Source of the DNA: Gordonia oryzae
Lineage (GTDB): Bacteria; Actinomycetota; Actinomycetes; Mycobacteriales; Mycobacteriaceae
Length of the DNA stretch: 64,000 nucleotides
NCBI RefSeq assembly: GCF_003797185.1
Contig: NZ_RKMH01000007.1
Coordinates: 216,596 to 280,595 of the forward strand
Reading direction: 5' to 3'
Shown: positions 44,881 to 56,363 of the stretch, one piece after another
Numbering within the stretch: the stretch's first letter is position 1
Layout: each line of letters begins with the position of its first letter
The notes under the pieces: model-generated
What the model saw: the letters and a program-made list of their open reading frames with translations, nothing else
What the model was told of the DNA's origin: nothing
Database searches by the model: none
Position numbers and translations under genes: made by a program

Positions 44881-45737
44881 CCGCGGGACTTTCGGGCACC
44901 GAGGATCAACAACACCACCGCTGCGAAGAGCAGACCGACACACCACGCCAGCGAGGGCCGCACGAGCTCCCACGTCGCAGTGCCCGCATCGAGGGCACGC
45001 ATCGAGTCGGCGAATTGCGAGATCGGCTGGTTGCGCACGAACGGCTGAATCCACTCGGGGAATTGGGCCAAGGGCACAAAACCGGTCGAGAGCATCCCCA
45101 GGATGAGGGTGGGCAGCGCCATCGCCTGACTGGTCGCCTCCGGTGTGCCTGCCAAGAGACCGATCCCGTCGGCCAGCAGGGAAAACAGAACACCGATGGT
45201 CGCTGCCAAGGCAAAGAGCCCAACAGTGCCCAGCACCCCCCCGTCCGCTCTCCAACCGATGATCAGGCACGCGACAGCCGCACACAGCAGGGACACCGCC
45301 AGCAGGACGAGATTCGTGGCGGTTCTCGCCAGCATGGGTATCGCCGCCGACATGGGCAGAACCCGAAACCGGGTGTTGATGCCCTCGGCACCATCATTGG
45401 CGGCCCGCATCGCCGCAGACGACGCAGCGAAGCCCACCGACTGCAGAACGATGATCGGCATGAGGAACTGGCCGTAATTCATTCCGGGCGCCTCGTTCAT
45501 GATGCTGCGAAGCGGCAGATAAAAGCAGACCGCCAGGAACGCCGGCGAGATGAAGGCAAAGATCAGCTCACCGTTGCCGAAGACCTTCCAGACGCCCCGG
45601 CCGGTCAGCGCCCACCACTGCTGCAGCGACCGTGGGTGAGGGTCCAGCCTCACCCCGGCACCGCCCGGCGGGATCACCTCCGGCGATCCCGGTACACCCC
45701 CGGCCACCAGGGCCGAAACCTCGGAACCTGTGCTCAT
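44877..45737 (-). CDS. ABC-2 type transporter permease (DrrB-like)
   Basis: Second membrane subunit of the exporter, 286 residues. The ATG at 45,737 was chosen over an upstream in-frame ATG because GGGGAGGA lies 8-9 bases before it. After a ~65-residue N-terminal cytoplasmic part come about six membrane segments, such as LIFAFISPAFLAVCFYLPL, LVLLAVSLLCAAVACLIIGW and LAWCVGLLFAAVVLLILGA. The sequence GFVPLAQFPEWIQPFVRNQP is the conserved family motif. The ribosome site lies in the 19-bp gap after the ATPase gene stop, so ATPase and permease are almost certainly co-transcribed. Confidence 0.9.
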   Translation of the reverse strand: MSTGSEVSALVAGGVPGSPEVIPPGGAGVRLDPHPRSLQQWWALTGRGVWKVFGNGELIFAFISPAFLAVCFYLPLRSIMNEAPGMNYGQFLMPIIVLQSVGFAASSAAMRAANDGAEGINTRFRVLPMSAAIPMLARTATNLVLLAVSLLCAAVACLIIGWRADGGVLGTVGLFALAATIGVLFSLLADGIGLLAGTPEATSQAMALPTLILGMLSTGFVPLAQFPEWIQPFVRNQPISQFADSMRALDAGTATWELVRPSLAWCVGLLFAAVVLLILGARKSRG

Positions 45738-45756
45738 TGCACAGTTCCTCCCCGGC

Positions 45757-47361
45757 TCACGACGTCGTTCCCGATCGGTCACGACGCGGATCGGTCAACG
45801 CCAGGAAGACCTCGTCCAACGACGGTCGCCGCATTGCCACATCGGTGAGCTCGATGCCGGCCTCGGTGGTTCTGCGGATCACCTCGACGAGAGTTTCGGG
45901 ACCGCGTGGTGCGGGAACCGCGACTACGCGGTCATCGCCGCCACCGCCACCATCGGGGATCAGATCGGCGAAGAGCCGTCGCAACCTGTCGAGATCTCGT
46001 GCGTGGGCCGGGGTCACCTCACAGTAGGCGGCGCCGATCGACAGTTTGAGCTCATCCGATGTGCCCTCTGCGATCACCCGCCCCTTGTCGATCACCACAA
46101 TGCTGTCGGACAGCACGTCGGCTTCTTCGAGGTACTGCGTGGTGAGCAGAATCGTCACACCCGAATCCCGAAGTCGCTCGACGAGGGCCCACACCTCTTG
46201 TCTGCTGCGAGGATCCAACCCTGTCGTCGGCTCATCGAGGAACACCACCTTGGGCCGCGTCACGAGGCCACACGCAATATCGATCCGCCGACGCATTCCG
46301 CCGGAGTACTGACCCACCCGTTTTGCACCGGCGTCGGTCAACGAGAACATGTCGAGCAGTTCGTCGGCGCGGGCGCGCGCGACGGACTTCGATAGGCCCA
46401 ACAGTCGCCCGAACAGAACGAGATTCTCGCGGCCGGTCAATGCCTCATCCAGCGCGGCGAACTGTCCGGTCAACATGATCGATCGGCGAACAGCTGAAGC
46501 TTGTGTGACCACATCGTGTCCGTACACGGTCGCCGTGCCCTTGTCGGGGGCCAGAAGAGTGCAGAGCATATTGACCGTCGTGGTCTTGCCTGCCCCATTG
46601 GGTCCGAGGATCGCGACGATCTGACCCTGCGGCACGGCGAAGCTCACATCCTCGACAGCAATGGTGTCCTTGAACCGTTTGTGCAGGCCGGATGCCACGA
46701 TCGCATAGGGCTTTTCGCCCGCCTGCGAGATCCCATCGGCTGACCCGCCACCGACTGTTTTGCCACCGACCGCCGCCCTGCCATCGCCTTGATCGGCAGG
46801 GACCGGTCCGGGTGACCGGGGTATCGACGACCGAGACTCACCGAGGATCCCTCGGCCGTCGGGATCGCCCACCGGCAAAAGAGCGGGACGTCCCCCGAAC
46901 GCCGCCGGTCGAGTCTCGTGAAAGGTCGGATTCGCTCGCGTCTGAGGTGCTCGATCGTCTTGCGGCGGGCTGTATTCGCCGCGCGGCGGAGCGGTCGGCG
47001 CACTTGCCGACGGCGCCGTCGATAGAACATCATCGGGATCGGTCCGGAGCGGCTGCGAACGCTGCGCGACTCCACCAACCAGGCCCGGACCGAGTGCGGT
47101 CGACTCAGTGACCGGGCGACGAACCGGTTGACCACCCTGCCATGTCGGCGGGTTACCGTTCGGCGAGGTCGATCCATTCGAGCCGAAATGCCCTTGTACC
47201 GACGCCACCGCACCTGCCGCGCGCTCGGCGCGCCAGCGGCGAAGCTGCTGCTCGACAGGGTCCGGCTCGTCGAAGGGATCGACCTCGCCGGCAGGCTGCA
47301 CGCTCGCATGCCTACGATGCCTCGGCTCACGTGCCGAGACAGACTCCTGAGCTTCGGGCAT
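45757..47361 (-). CDS. ABC transporter ATPase (DrrA-like) with long disordered N-terminal extension
   Basis: Energizing subunit of the exporter, 534 residues. The ATPase domain starts near residue 225 (YAIVASGLHKRFKD) with Walker A GPNGAGKTT, signature YSGGMRRRIDIA, Walker B VVFLDEPTTGLD and the C-terminal DrrA-type region ending SLDEVFLALTDPRRD. The first ~220 residues are Pro/Gly/Ser/Arg-rich and without domain character; typical family members are about 310-330 residues. AGAGGAAAG just before the ATG at 47,361 supports this start, so the extension is probably translated. It heads a gene order ATPase, permease, permease, NRPS, NRPS on one strand. Export of a peptide or peptidolipid is inferred from neighbours and from the role of DrrABC-type exporters in lipid and antibiotic export. 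Confidence 0.92.
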   Translation of the reverse strand: MPEAQESVSAREPRHRRHASVQPAGEVDPFDEPDPVEQQLRRWRAERAAGAVASVQGHFGSNGSTSPNGNPPTWQGGQPVRRPVTESTALGPGLVGGVAQRSQPLRTDPDDVLSTAPSASAPTAPPRGEYSPPQDDRAPQTRANPTFHETRPAAFGGRPALLPVGDPDGRGILGESRSSIPRSPGPVPADQGDGRAAVGGKTVGGGSADGISQAGEKPYAIVASGLHKRFKDTIAVEDVSFAVPQGQIVAILGPNGAGKTTTVNMLCTLLAPDKGTATVYGHDVVTQASAVRRSIMLTGQFAALDEALTGRENLVLFGRLLGLSKSVARARADELLDMFSLTDAGAKRVGQYSGGMRRRIDIACGLVTRPKVVFLDEPTTGLDPRSRQEVWALVERLRDSGVTILLTTQYLEEADVLSDSIVVIDKGRVIAEGTSDELKLSIGAAYCEVTPAHARDLDRLRRLFADLIPDGGGGGDDRVVAVPAPRGPETLVEVIRRTTEAGIELTDVAMRRPSLDEVFLALTDPRRDRSGTTS

Positions 47362-47575
47362 TGCTTTCCTCTACGTTCGGTGACGCTTTCGGCAAACAGA
47401 CGAGGAGTTCCGCGCGGTGTCGGTTCCGCGAGATCCGACGCCCCTCGGAGTGCGGTTCCACGATTCAAACTTACGCACAGATCCGCATCAACACGCTCAT
47501 CCTCGCCCCCAAACCTATCCTCGAACGATTCATGAGAGTCGCCCCCCACTTCCAGTCGGCGCTTACCGTCATTCA

Positions 47576-47609
47576 CGACGGTGATAGTTCACAGGTCCTA
47601 TCACTGTCG
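47576..47609. promoter_or_regulatory. 34-bp inverted repeat, candidate operator between divergent genes
   Basis: Arms CGACgGTGATAG and CTATCACtGTCG flank a 10-bp spacer, with 11 of 12 arm positions complementary. The site lies in the 370-bp region between the exporter ATPase gene (minus, starts 47,361) and the glycosyltransferase gene (plus, starts 47,732). Two-fold symmetry with TGATAG cores is what TetR- or GntR-type dimers bind. No T-run follows and the site lies upstream of both genes, so a terminator is unlikely. TTGAAT at 47,650-47,655 may be part of a rightward promoter, but no properly spaced -10 was found. Confidence 0.6.
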
Positions 47610-47731
47610 AGCATTCGGCGACAGTTCGGTGCCCAATCAAATCCCACAGTTGAATTTAAGGCAACTCTAAGAATCGTGTACCTTGGCTAACGACGCGACG
47701 CCCAAACCATCAGATTTTCGGGAGATCATCG

Positions 47732-48565
47732 GTGAAGCTTTCCGTTGTTATTCCTGCATTCAACGAGGAATCGCAGTTGCCAGGCTGCCTCGACAGCCTC
47801 CTCGCCCAGACCAGAGCGATCGACGAGATCATCGTGGTCGACAACAACTCGACCGACCGAACGGCCTCGGTGGTGGCCGACTACGCAGCGCGCCATCCCG
47901 CGGTCCGTCACGAGTTCGAGCCGATCCGGGGCGTTCACGCGGCCCGACGACGCGGCCTCGACTCGGCGACCTCGGAGCTGATAGCCAAGGTCGATGCGGA
48001 CACACGTGTCGGACCCGACTGGGCGGCACTGGGCGTGGAGTTCCTCGCGGGTCCCCGGGGTCGCGAGTTCTCCGCACTCACCGGGCCCGTCCTGTTGGCT
48101 GACGCCCCCTTCGTGGGGTTGCAGAAGCGGATGGCCGCGCGCAGCTACGGCAAGCTGGCCGAGGGCGGATCGATCGGGTCGGTCCACGGGCCTGCGTACA
48201 TCCTCCGCCGTGCTGCCTGGCGTCAGATCCGCCACCGCCTACACACCGATGAGCACGTGTGGGAAGACCTCGACGTCGGTTTGTCCATGGCCGCCTGCGG
48301 AATGCGGGTGGCATTTGATCCACGACTACTGGCCGAGACATCGTGTCGTCGCCTACGAACGTCGCCGTGGCGCAACCGCCACTACATTCTCGGCGGTAGG
48401 CGGACGGCACGCGCACACGGGCACACCCGACTCGCCGCGGTGATGACACTCGACGCCGTCGTCAAGTTCGCGATGTTCACCTACTTCTGGTTGATCCTCC
48501 GACCCTGGGACCCGACCACCCGCACGTGGCGACCACATCGACCCCTCACGCCGCTCCCGGCGTAA
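47732..48565 (+). CDS. Family 2 glycosyltransferase
   Basis: Transfers a sugar from a nucleotide donor to an unknown acceptor, 277 residues. The N terminus shows the GT-A fold start (SVVIPAFNEESQLPGCLDSL), the nucleotide-binding VVDNNSTDRT, a DxD-type metal site in KVDADT (about residue 90) and an acceptor-side WEDLDVGLSMAACGMRV. One hydrophobic segment near the C terminus (VVKFAMFTYFWLILRPW) could hold it to the membrane. The GTG start at 47,732 follows GGGAGA at a spacing of about 7. It is transcribed away from the exporter/NRPS genes across a shared control region, so glycosylation of the peptide is possible but unproven; GT2 enzymes also serve cell-wall and lipid pathways. Confidence 0.88.
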   Translation: MKLSVVIPAFNEESQLPGCLDSLLAQTRAIDEIIVVDNNSTDRTASVVADYAARHPAVRHEFEPIRGVHAARRRGLDSATSELIAKVDADTRVGPDWAALGVEFLAGPRGREFSALTGPVLLADAPFVGLQKRMAARSYGKLAEGGSIGSVHGPAYILRRAAWRQIRHRLHTDEHVWEDLDVGLSMAACGMRVAFDPRLLAETSCRRLRTSPWRNRHYILGGRRTARAHGHTRLAAVMTLDAVVKFAMFTYFWLILRPWDPTTRTWRPHRPLTPLPA

Positions 48566-48662
48566 GGCGAGCACCCGCACCTCGTTCGGCGCGATGATCG
48601 TCGGATCACAACCGACCGCTTTGTCCGCTCGACATTCCCAGCCCATCGCTACCCTCGACCAC

Positions 48663-49019
48663 ATGACCCTCGACAAGACCGGCGCAGAAGCAGACGTTTC
48701 CCAGATTGCCGACTCGCAGCGCTACCAGATCAGCGTCGATGAACAGATCGCCGGCTTCACCGCCTACCGCGAACGCGAGCACGATGGGGCGACCGAACGC
48801 ATCTTCTTCCACACCGAGGTGGACGAGAAGTTTGGTGGACGCGGCCTGGCCACCATCCTGATCGAGCAGGCCCTCAACGACACGCGGGCGCAGGGCAAGG
48901 TCATCGTCGGCGTGTGCCCACTGGTCGCGGCGTTCCTCAAGAAGCACCACGAGTTCGACGGCGACACGCGTCCCGTGCGTGAGGAGACGATCAACTGGCT
49001 CCAACGTCAGATCAGTTGA
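48663..49019 (+). CDS. Small GCN5-related N-acetyltransferase (Acetyltransf_CG / YjdJ type)
   Basis: 118 residues. FFHTEVDEKFGGRGLATIL and VGVCPLVAAFLKKHHEF are the conserved acetyl-CoA-binding and C-terminal motifs of the short single-domain GNAT group (PF14542). The first ~20 residues vary in this family. ATG at 48,663 was preferred to the upstream in-frame ATG at 48,594 because it gives the normal family length; no strong ribosome site is visible for either. Substrate unknown. It lies 97 bp after the glycosyltransferase gene on the same strand, and a functional link to the NRPS locus is not evident. Confidence 0.85.
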   Translation: MTLDKTGAEADVSQIADSQRYQISVDEQIAGFTAYREREHDGATERIFFHTEVDEKFGGRGLATILIEQALNDTRAQGKVIVGVCPLVAAFLKKHHEFDGDTRPVREETINWLQRQIS

Positions 49020-49173
49020 TCAACTTTTCACCGATGTGGGGCCCTAAGTCCCTGTCGGTCCCGGCGGCAGTCTCCTACTGTTGACCCTGTGAGCGGGGGT
49101 GGACGACCGCTCACCGCGACGGTTGGGCAGACCCTCCGGCCACCTCTCCGGGCGTGGCACCGCAACCGATCAC

Positions 49174-49206
49174 CGGCCCGTCCGACGCTCCGCGTCGGAC
49201 GGGCCG
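49174..49206 (+). terminator. Strong hairpin downstream of the GNAT gene
   Basis: A perfect 15-bp stem (CGGCCCGTCCGACGC and its complement) with a 3-base loop. It lies 155 bp past the GNAT stop, with no T-run, as is common for actinobacterial terminators. Confidence 0.6.
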
Positions 49207-50051
49207 AGTCGCGTCCGGACCCTGCCGACGACCATCGGACATGTCGGACTCCTGGAGAACGTGGGTATGGCGCGGCGCGTGCTCTTGCATCGGGGCGTGG
49301 AGAGCCCTTCTGCTCTCGCCCACCTCGACCGACTCACCCACCTCGTCGTCGTTCGGGTTTAGACATCGCCGACGCCGAAGTATTGGCGATCCCGGCACTG
49401 AATTCGGCTCGATCAGCCGCAGTCGAAGGGGAGGGGCCTCCCATCAAGGTGCGCCCTGCGCTGCGCTGCGGAGCGGTGTCGGTGACGTCGCGTGCGGTGG
49501 GGATGGGTTTTCCATGAACCGCCCTCGACCATGTGGCCACCGCACTCTCACCGGGGCTCGGCACGGTCAGCGTCGGGTCGCCGTACTCCACCGGTGTATC
49601 CGCCGGTGGGAAACCCTTACCGAACCCGACCCTCTATGGTCGAGTTCGCCGGTGACACCCGAGCACGATTCCATCGACCTGACGGGGATCGAGAAGGTCA
49701 GGACGATCAGTACATCGTCTACCGCCGCAATGAGAATCCACTTACTGTGTCGGCAGAATCTCGACGGGCGGTTCAACTGTGGACGTCGCTCGAAGTGTCT
49801 GCACACCATGCTCGAGTTGCTCGTGACGCAGCGATATTGCACGACTCTGCCGAACCGGCCTTGCGCCGATCAGGTCAGGCGCATCCACGCTCTCGGGCGA
49901 ACGATCCCACCTCCGACAGGTACGCGACGAGTGTCGCGCCGGGGAGCATCGACAATCCCAAACCCGAACGGGCCATCCGCATCTCGATCCGTCGCGGCCC
50001 CGCACTTCAGTATTTCCCCAATACCGATAGCACTCGCGGCTACTGCGACGA
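49207..50051. other. Gene-poor gap between GNAT gene and ribosomal operon
   Basis: About 845 bp between two hairpins. Open frames exist on both strands (e.g. 49,492-50,094 plus), but none has a plausible ribosome site, domain motif or hydrophobic pattern, and the base pattern lacks a coding third-position bias. No tRNA or known RNA was recognised. It may hold remnants of a decayed gene. Confidence 0.5.
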
Positions 50052-50089
50052 CCAAGCGGCCCGATCCCCTGGGGGATCGGGCCGCTTGG
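50052..50089 (-). terminator. Terminator of the S10 operon
   Basis: Perfect 18-bp stem (50,052-50,069 with 50,072-50,089) and a 2-base loop, 25 bp beyond the rpsQ stop. There is no T-run. Its position and stability fit termination of the S10 operon transcript. Confidence 0.8.
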
Positions 50090-50113
50090 CGTGAATCCTG
50101 TTGCGAGAACGCC

Positions 50114-50416
50114 TTACTTGGCCTTCTCCAGCACCTCGACGAGTCGCCAGTGCTTGGTCGCCGACAGCGGGCGGGTCTCCATGATCCGCACACGGTCGCC
50201 GACGCCGGCATCGCCGTTCTCGTCGTGCGCTTTGACCTTGCTCGTGGTCCGGATGATCTTGCCGTACAGCGCGTGACGCTTACGGTCTTCCAGCTCGACC
50301 ACGATGGTCTTCTGCATCTTGTCGCTGACGACGTAACCGATCCGCTCCTTGCGGCGGTTACGCTCGGCGGTCGCCGATGCTTCCTGGGTTTCGGTCACCT
50401 TCGCATCCTCACTCAT
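50114..50416 (-). CDS. rpsQ: 30S ribosomal protein S17
   Basis: 100 residues; binds 16S rRNA early in 30S assembly. The core [19 protein letters not shown] and [20 protein letters not shown] are diagnostic. The N-terminal ~22 residues form the acidic, Ala-rich extension usual in actinobacteria. ATG at 50,416 shares 4 bp (ATGA) with the rpmC stop. Last gene of the operon in this window; a strong hairpin follows and rplN is not adjacent. Confidence 0.97.
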   Translation of the reverse strand: MSEDAKVTETQEASATAERNRRKERIGYVVSDKMQKTIVVELEDRKRHALYGKIIRTTSKVKAHDENGDAGVGDRVRIMETRPLSATKHWRLVEVLEKAK

Positions 50417-50645
50417 GCGTCATCACCATCCGGTCCCGACGCCAGACCGAGCTCGCGCTCCCGCATCACGGTGTAGATGCGCGCGATCTCGCGACGCACC
50501 GTCCGCAGACGCCGGTTGTTGTCGAGCTGACCGGTGGCCATCTGGAACCGAAGGTTGAAGAGCTCTTCCTTCGACTCTTTCAAGCGGTCGACCAGATCGG
50601 TGTCACTGAGGTCACGCAGCTCGGCTGCGGCAACTCCGAGTCCCA

Positions 50646-50646
<1 letters not shown>
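50413..50646 (-). CDS. rpmC: 50S ribosomal protein L29
   Basis: 77 residues; sits near the polypeptide exit tunnel. [27 protein letters not shown] and [13 protein letters not shown] are typical. The ATG at 50,646 overlaps the rplP stop by 1 base, and its own stop overlaps the rpsQ start by 4. A longer open frame upstream is only rplP read out of frame. Confidence 0.96.
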
Positions 50647-51062
<416 letters not shown>

Positions 51063-51065
51063 TGC

Positions 51066-52302
<1,237 letters not shown>

Positions 52303-52303
<1 letters not shown>

Positions 52304-52584
52304 TACCGGCGCTTCGCTTTCCGGTCATCCTTGATGTGACCCTTGAAGGTACGGGTGGGGGCGAACTCGCCCAACTTGTGCCCGACCATGTTGTCCGAGA
52401 CGAACACCGGGACATGCTTGCGACCGTCGTGGACGGCGAAGGTGTGCCCGATGAAGTCGGGGATGATGGTCGAACGGCGCGACCAGGTCTTGATGACCTG
52501 CTTGGTGCCCTTCTCGTTCTGTGCGTCGACCTTGGCAAGCAGGTGGTCGTCGACGAACGGGCCCTTCTTGAGGCTGCGTGGCAT
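52303..52584 (-). CDS. rpsS: 30S ribosomal protein S19
   Basis: 93 residues, the normal length. Part of the 30S head, contacting S13 and 16S r[42 protein letters not shown] and [16 protein letters not shown] are diagnostic. It starts 20 bp after rplB, and its stop overlaps the rplV start. Confidence 0.98.
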
Positions 52585-52604
52585 TCTCTAACTCCCTCCT
52601 GTGC

Positions 52605-53441
<837 letters not shown>

Positions 53442-53471
53442 GTGAAAGTCCCTCTATTCCAAGAGTCCCGG

Positions 53472-53783
53472 TCAGCTGACCGAGCCTCCGAAGATCTCGA
53501 TGGGCTTGCTGTCGGCGGTCAGCGTCACGAACGCGCGCTTGGTGGAGCGGCGCTGGCCGTAGCCGAAGCGGGTCCGCTTGCGCTTGCCCTGCCGGTTCGC
53601 GGTGTTGACGCTGTCGACGGTCACGTCGAAGATTTGCTCGACGGCGATCTTGATCTGCGTCTTGTTGGAGTCCGGGTGCACCAGGAAGGTGTACACGTTC
53701 TCCTCCATGAGCCCGTAGGACTTCTCCGAGATCACCGGCGCCAGGATGATGTCGCGCGGGTTGGCCTGGATAGCCATGCTCAC
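53472..53783 (-). CDS. rplW: 50S ribosomal protein L23
   Basis: 103 residues; exit-tunnel protein that docks trigger factor and [42 protein letters not shown] and [17 protein letters not shown] are diagnostic. ATG at 53,783 overlaps the rplD stop by 4 bp. A second in-frame ATG at 53,777 (MAIQANPRD) is equally possible. Confidence 0.97.
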   Translation of the reverse strand: MSMAIQANPRDIILAPVISEKSYGLMEENVYTFLVHPDSNKTQIKIAVEQIFDVTVDSVNTANRQGKRKRTRFGYGQRRSTKRAFVTLTADSKPIEIFGGSVS

Positions 53784-54451
53784 GCCTCCTTCTGGTCGGT
53801 CTTGGATCCGTTGGCAGCGATGTACGCGTTGAGCGTCTCTACGCTGAACACCACCTCATCGGCGTCGAGGACGTCGTAGGTGTTGAGCTGATCGGCCGAG
53901 ATCGGCAGCACGTTCTGCAGGTTCGCGACGCTCTTCCATGCGGTGAGGTCCTCACGGCCCAGCACCACCAAGAACTTGCGACGATCGCTCAGGCTCTCGA
54001 GGAACTGACGCGCGGTCTTGGTCGAGGGGACCTGACCGGGAACCAGCTCGGTGATCACATGGATGCGCTCGTTGCGAGCCCGATCGCTCAGCGCGCCGCG
54101 CAGGGCGGCCGCCTTCATCTTCTTCGGGGTGCGCTGGCTGTAGTCGCGCGGCTGCGGGCCGTGCACGGTGCCACCACCGGCGAACTGCGGCGCGCGGGTC
54201 GAACCCTGACGGGCGCGGCCGGTGCCCTTCTGCCGGTACGGCTTGGCGCCACCGCCGCGGACCTCGCCGCGGGTCTTGGTGGCGTGCGTGCCCTGGCGCG
54301 CGGCGGCCTGCTGGGCCACCACAACCTGGTGCATCAGCGCGATGTTGGCCGGCGCGTCGAACAGTTCGGCGGGCAGATCAACGGTGCCGTTGGTCGTGCC
54401 GTCGGCGTTGCGGACGTCCAGCGTCAATTTGACTGCGGTTTCGGCGCTCAC
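53780..54451 (-). CDS. rplD: 50S ribosomal protein L4
   Basis: 223 residues, GTG start at 54,451 overlapping the rplC stop by 4 bp (GTGA). Its loop reaches the exit tunnel. [28 protein letters not shown] (read in part) and [21 protein letters not shown] are diagnostic. Whether it represses its own operon, as in Escherichia coli, cannot be told from this sequence. Confidence 0.97.
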   Translation of the reverse strand: MSAETAVKLTLDVRNADGTTNGTVDLPAELFDAPANIALMHQVVVAQQAAARQGTHATKTRGEVRGGGAKPYRQKGTGRARQGSTRAPQFAGGGTVHGPQPRDYSQRTPKKMKAAALRGALSDRARNERIHVITELVPGQVPSTKTARQFLESLSDRRKFLVVLGREDLTAWKSVANLQNVLPISADQLNTYDVLDADEVVFSVETLNAYIAANGSKTDQKEA

Positions 54452-55107
54452 TTGTCAGCACCACCCTTCACTGCGTCGCGAACCACCACGATGCCGCCCC
54501 GACGACCCGGGATCGCTCCCTTGATCAGCAGCAGGCCGGCCTCGGCGTCCACCTTGTGGACGGTGAGGTTCTGCGTGGTCACCTTGTCATTACCCATACG
54601 TCCGGCCATCCGCATTCCCTTGAACACGCGGCCCGGGGTGGCGCAGCCGCCGATGGAACCCGGCGCGCGGTGCACGCGGTGTGCACCGTGGCTGGCGCCC
54701 AGACCGGAGAAGCCGTGACGCTTCATCGGACCGGCGAAGCCCTTGCCCTTGGATGTGCCGGTGACGTCGACCAGCGCACCGTCGGTGAAGATCTCCGCGG
54801 TCAGTTCCTGACCGATCTCGAGCTCGCTGACGTCGGCCACGCGAATCTCGGCCAGGTGCCGGCGCGGGGTGACCCCGGCCTTGCTGAACTGACCGGCGAC
54901 CGGCTTGGTGACCTTGCGCGGATCGATGGCGCCGTAGGCGAGCTGCACGGCGGTGTAGCCGTCACGCTCCGCGGTGCGCAGCTGGGTCACGACGTTCGGG
55001 CCCGCCGCGATGACGGTGACCGGGACGACGCGGTTGTTCTCGTCGAATACCTGGGTCATGCCGAGCTTGGTGCCCAGGATGCCCTTGGTTGAACTCTGGT
55101 TGCTCAT
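54448..55107 (-). CDS. rplC: 50S ribosomal protein L3
   Basis: 219 residues. Early 23S rRNA-binding protein near the peptidyl-transferase centre. [25 protein letters not shown] (read in part), [17 protein letters not shown] and [16 protein letters not shown] are diagnostic. The ATG at 55,107 is 17 bp after the rpsJ stop. Confidence 0.98.
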   Translation of the reverse strand: MSNQSSTKGILGTKLGMTQVFDENNRVVPVTVIAAGPNVVTQLRTAERDGYTAVQLAYGAIDPRKVTKPVAGQFSKAGVTPRRHLAEIRVADVSELEIGQELTAEIFTDGALVDVTGTSKGKGFAGPMKRHGFSGLGASHGAHRVHRAPGSIGGCATPGRVFKGMRMAGRMGNDKVTTQNLTVHKVDAEAGLLLIKGAIPGRRGGIVVVRDAVKGGADK

Positions 55108-55124
55108 GATTCTTCGCCCCCGCC

Positions 55125-55430
55125 CTACTGGATGTTGACGTCGACGCTGGCCGGCAGGTCGATGCGCATGAGCGCGTCGACCGTCTTCGGCGTCGGGTCG
55201 AGGATGTCGATGAGTCGCTTGTGGGTACGCATCTCGAAGTGTTCGCGGCTGTCCTTGTACTTGTGCGGCGAACGGATGACGCAGTACACGTTCTTCTCGG
55301 TGGGCAACGGCACCGGGCCGACCACGCGTGCCCCGGTACGGGTCACGGTTTCCACGATCTTGCGCGCCGAAGCGTCGATCGCCTCGTGGTCATAGGCCTT
55401 GAGCCTGATGCGGATCTTCTGTCCCGCCAC
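55125..55430 (-). CDS. rpsJ: 30S ribosomal protein S10
   Basis: 101 residues from the GTG at 55,430. This start gives the standard [16 protein letters not shown] terminus and is preceded by GGAAGAGGA; an upstream in-frame ATG would add a non-conserved stretch. S10 also works in transcription antitermination with Nus[40 protein letters not shown] (read in part) is diagnostic. First gene of the 11-gene S10 operon. Confidence 0.97.
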   Translation of the reverse strand: MAGQKIRIRLKAYDHEAIDASARKIVETVTRTGARVVGPVPLPTEKNVYCVIRSPHKYKDSREHFEMRTHKRLIDILDPTPKTVDALMRIDLPASVDVNIQ

Positions 55431-55864
55431 GCTGTGTCCTCTTCCGTCAGTTGTTCTCGACAGACGAACACCGCGCACCTGGGCCGGCATCAATCGCCGG
55501 CGGGCACATAGATCACCGCGTGAGAGTCGGGATCGACGCTGTTCATCTGTCGTTGTACGTTGGTTCGCCCATCAGACGAACCGATTTGCTCCGGCACCCG
55601 CGGTCGGGCGTGTCGGGTCCGTGAACCGAAATCGGCGCACGCGTTACACGCCCAGTCCCCGATTTCCGGGCCTGGGAGTCATTCACCTGAGCGTAGCCGC
55701 AGAGATTCCCGCAACCTGCCGTCCAGGCAACCCGACAAGTATGCACCAGCTACGGGGTGGATTCAAATCGGCCCCTGATGCCATCCGACCTGCAATGACC
55801 GCTCGGTCAGCTGCGCGAACGACACGTCACCGGCTGTCGGGGCCGGGGTACTACAACCAAAGCC
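55431..55864 (-). promoter_or_regulatory. Leader and promoter region of the S10 operon
   Basis: 434 bp between rpsJ (minus) and the divergent small membrane gene (plus). It must carry the S10 operon promoter, but I found no -35/-10 pair that I would defend. No riboswitch or L4-type leader structure was recognised. Short open frames here lack coding character. Confidence 0.4.
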
Positions 55865-56284
55865 ATGATGCACTCTGATCGAAGCGGCTCACCGTGGGGG
55901 CCGACCATGGTGACCCTCGCTGCGGCCGGGGTTGTAGTGGCGATTCTCTGCCTGTCTCATCGTGCGCAGCTCGAGAACGACTGGAACGCGCAGATGCTCG
56001 CGATCAGGTGTCATCCGGTCGCCGCGTTGCCAGACCTGCGTCCCATTTCCTGGGCGGCCACCTACGCGGCCGCACTCGGCGTGCTCGCCGGCGGCGCACT
56101 CGTTCTCAAGGTGGCGGTATGTGGCACACAGGTGCGTGCGGCGTGGGTACTCCTTGCGATTCTGCTGGCAATCGTCGGTGCCGTGATGTTCACGGTGTCG
56201 CTGGCCGAGGTACTCGACATCCCGTCGCACCTGATCGCAAGGTTCGGCACCGACGGAACCGGGCTGCCCTGTGGCGAGGGGTGA
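55865..56284 (+). CDS. Small membrane protein of unknown function
   Basis: 139 residues with three hydrophobic segments: about 14-30 (MVTLAAAGVVVAILCL), 65-85 (AATYAAALGVLAGGALVLKVAV) and 92-113 (AAWVLLAILLAIVGAVMFTVSL). Two in-frame ATGs stand at the start (55,865 and 55,868) and no clear ribosome site precedes them; the third Met near residue 15 is an alternative. No domain recognised. Even spacing of hydrophobic segments and absence of stops favour a real gene. It diverges from the S10 operon. Confidence 0.5.
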   Translation: MMHSDRSGSPWGPTMVTLAAAGVVVAILCLSHRAQLENDWNAQMLAIRCHPVAALPDLRPISWAATYAAALGVLAGGALVLKVAVCGTQVRAAWVLLAILLAIVGAVMFTVSLAEVLDIPSHLIARFGTDGTGLPCGEG

Positions 56285-56363
56285 AGGGGTCGATCATCAG
56301 CAACGCAGCCCGCAGGTCCGCACACGTCGTCGGCCGTGACGGTAGGGGTCGTCGCCGATGCAC

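Noticed and set aside
44881..45285. N-terminal extension of the second permease (a 415-codon frame)
   Set aside because: The added residues are the first permease read out of frame; ATG at 44,880 with ATGA overlap gives a normal-length protein.
49492..50094. 200-codon plus-strand open frame in the gap upstream of the S10 terminator
   Set aside because: No ribosome site, no motif, atypical composition, and it runs into the rpsQ terminator hairpin.
55750..55775. T-loop-like string suggesting a tRNA upstream of rpsJ
   Set aside because: The string does not fit the GTTCRAATC consensus on either strand, and no acceptor or anticodon stem surrounds it.
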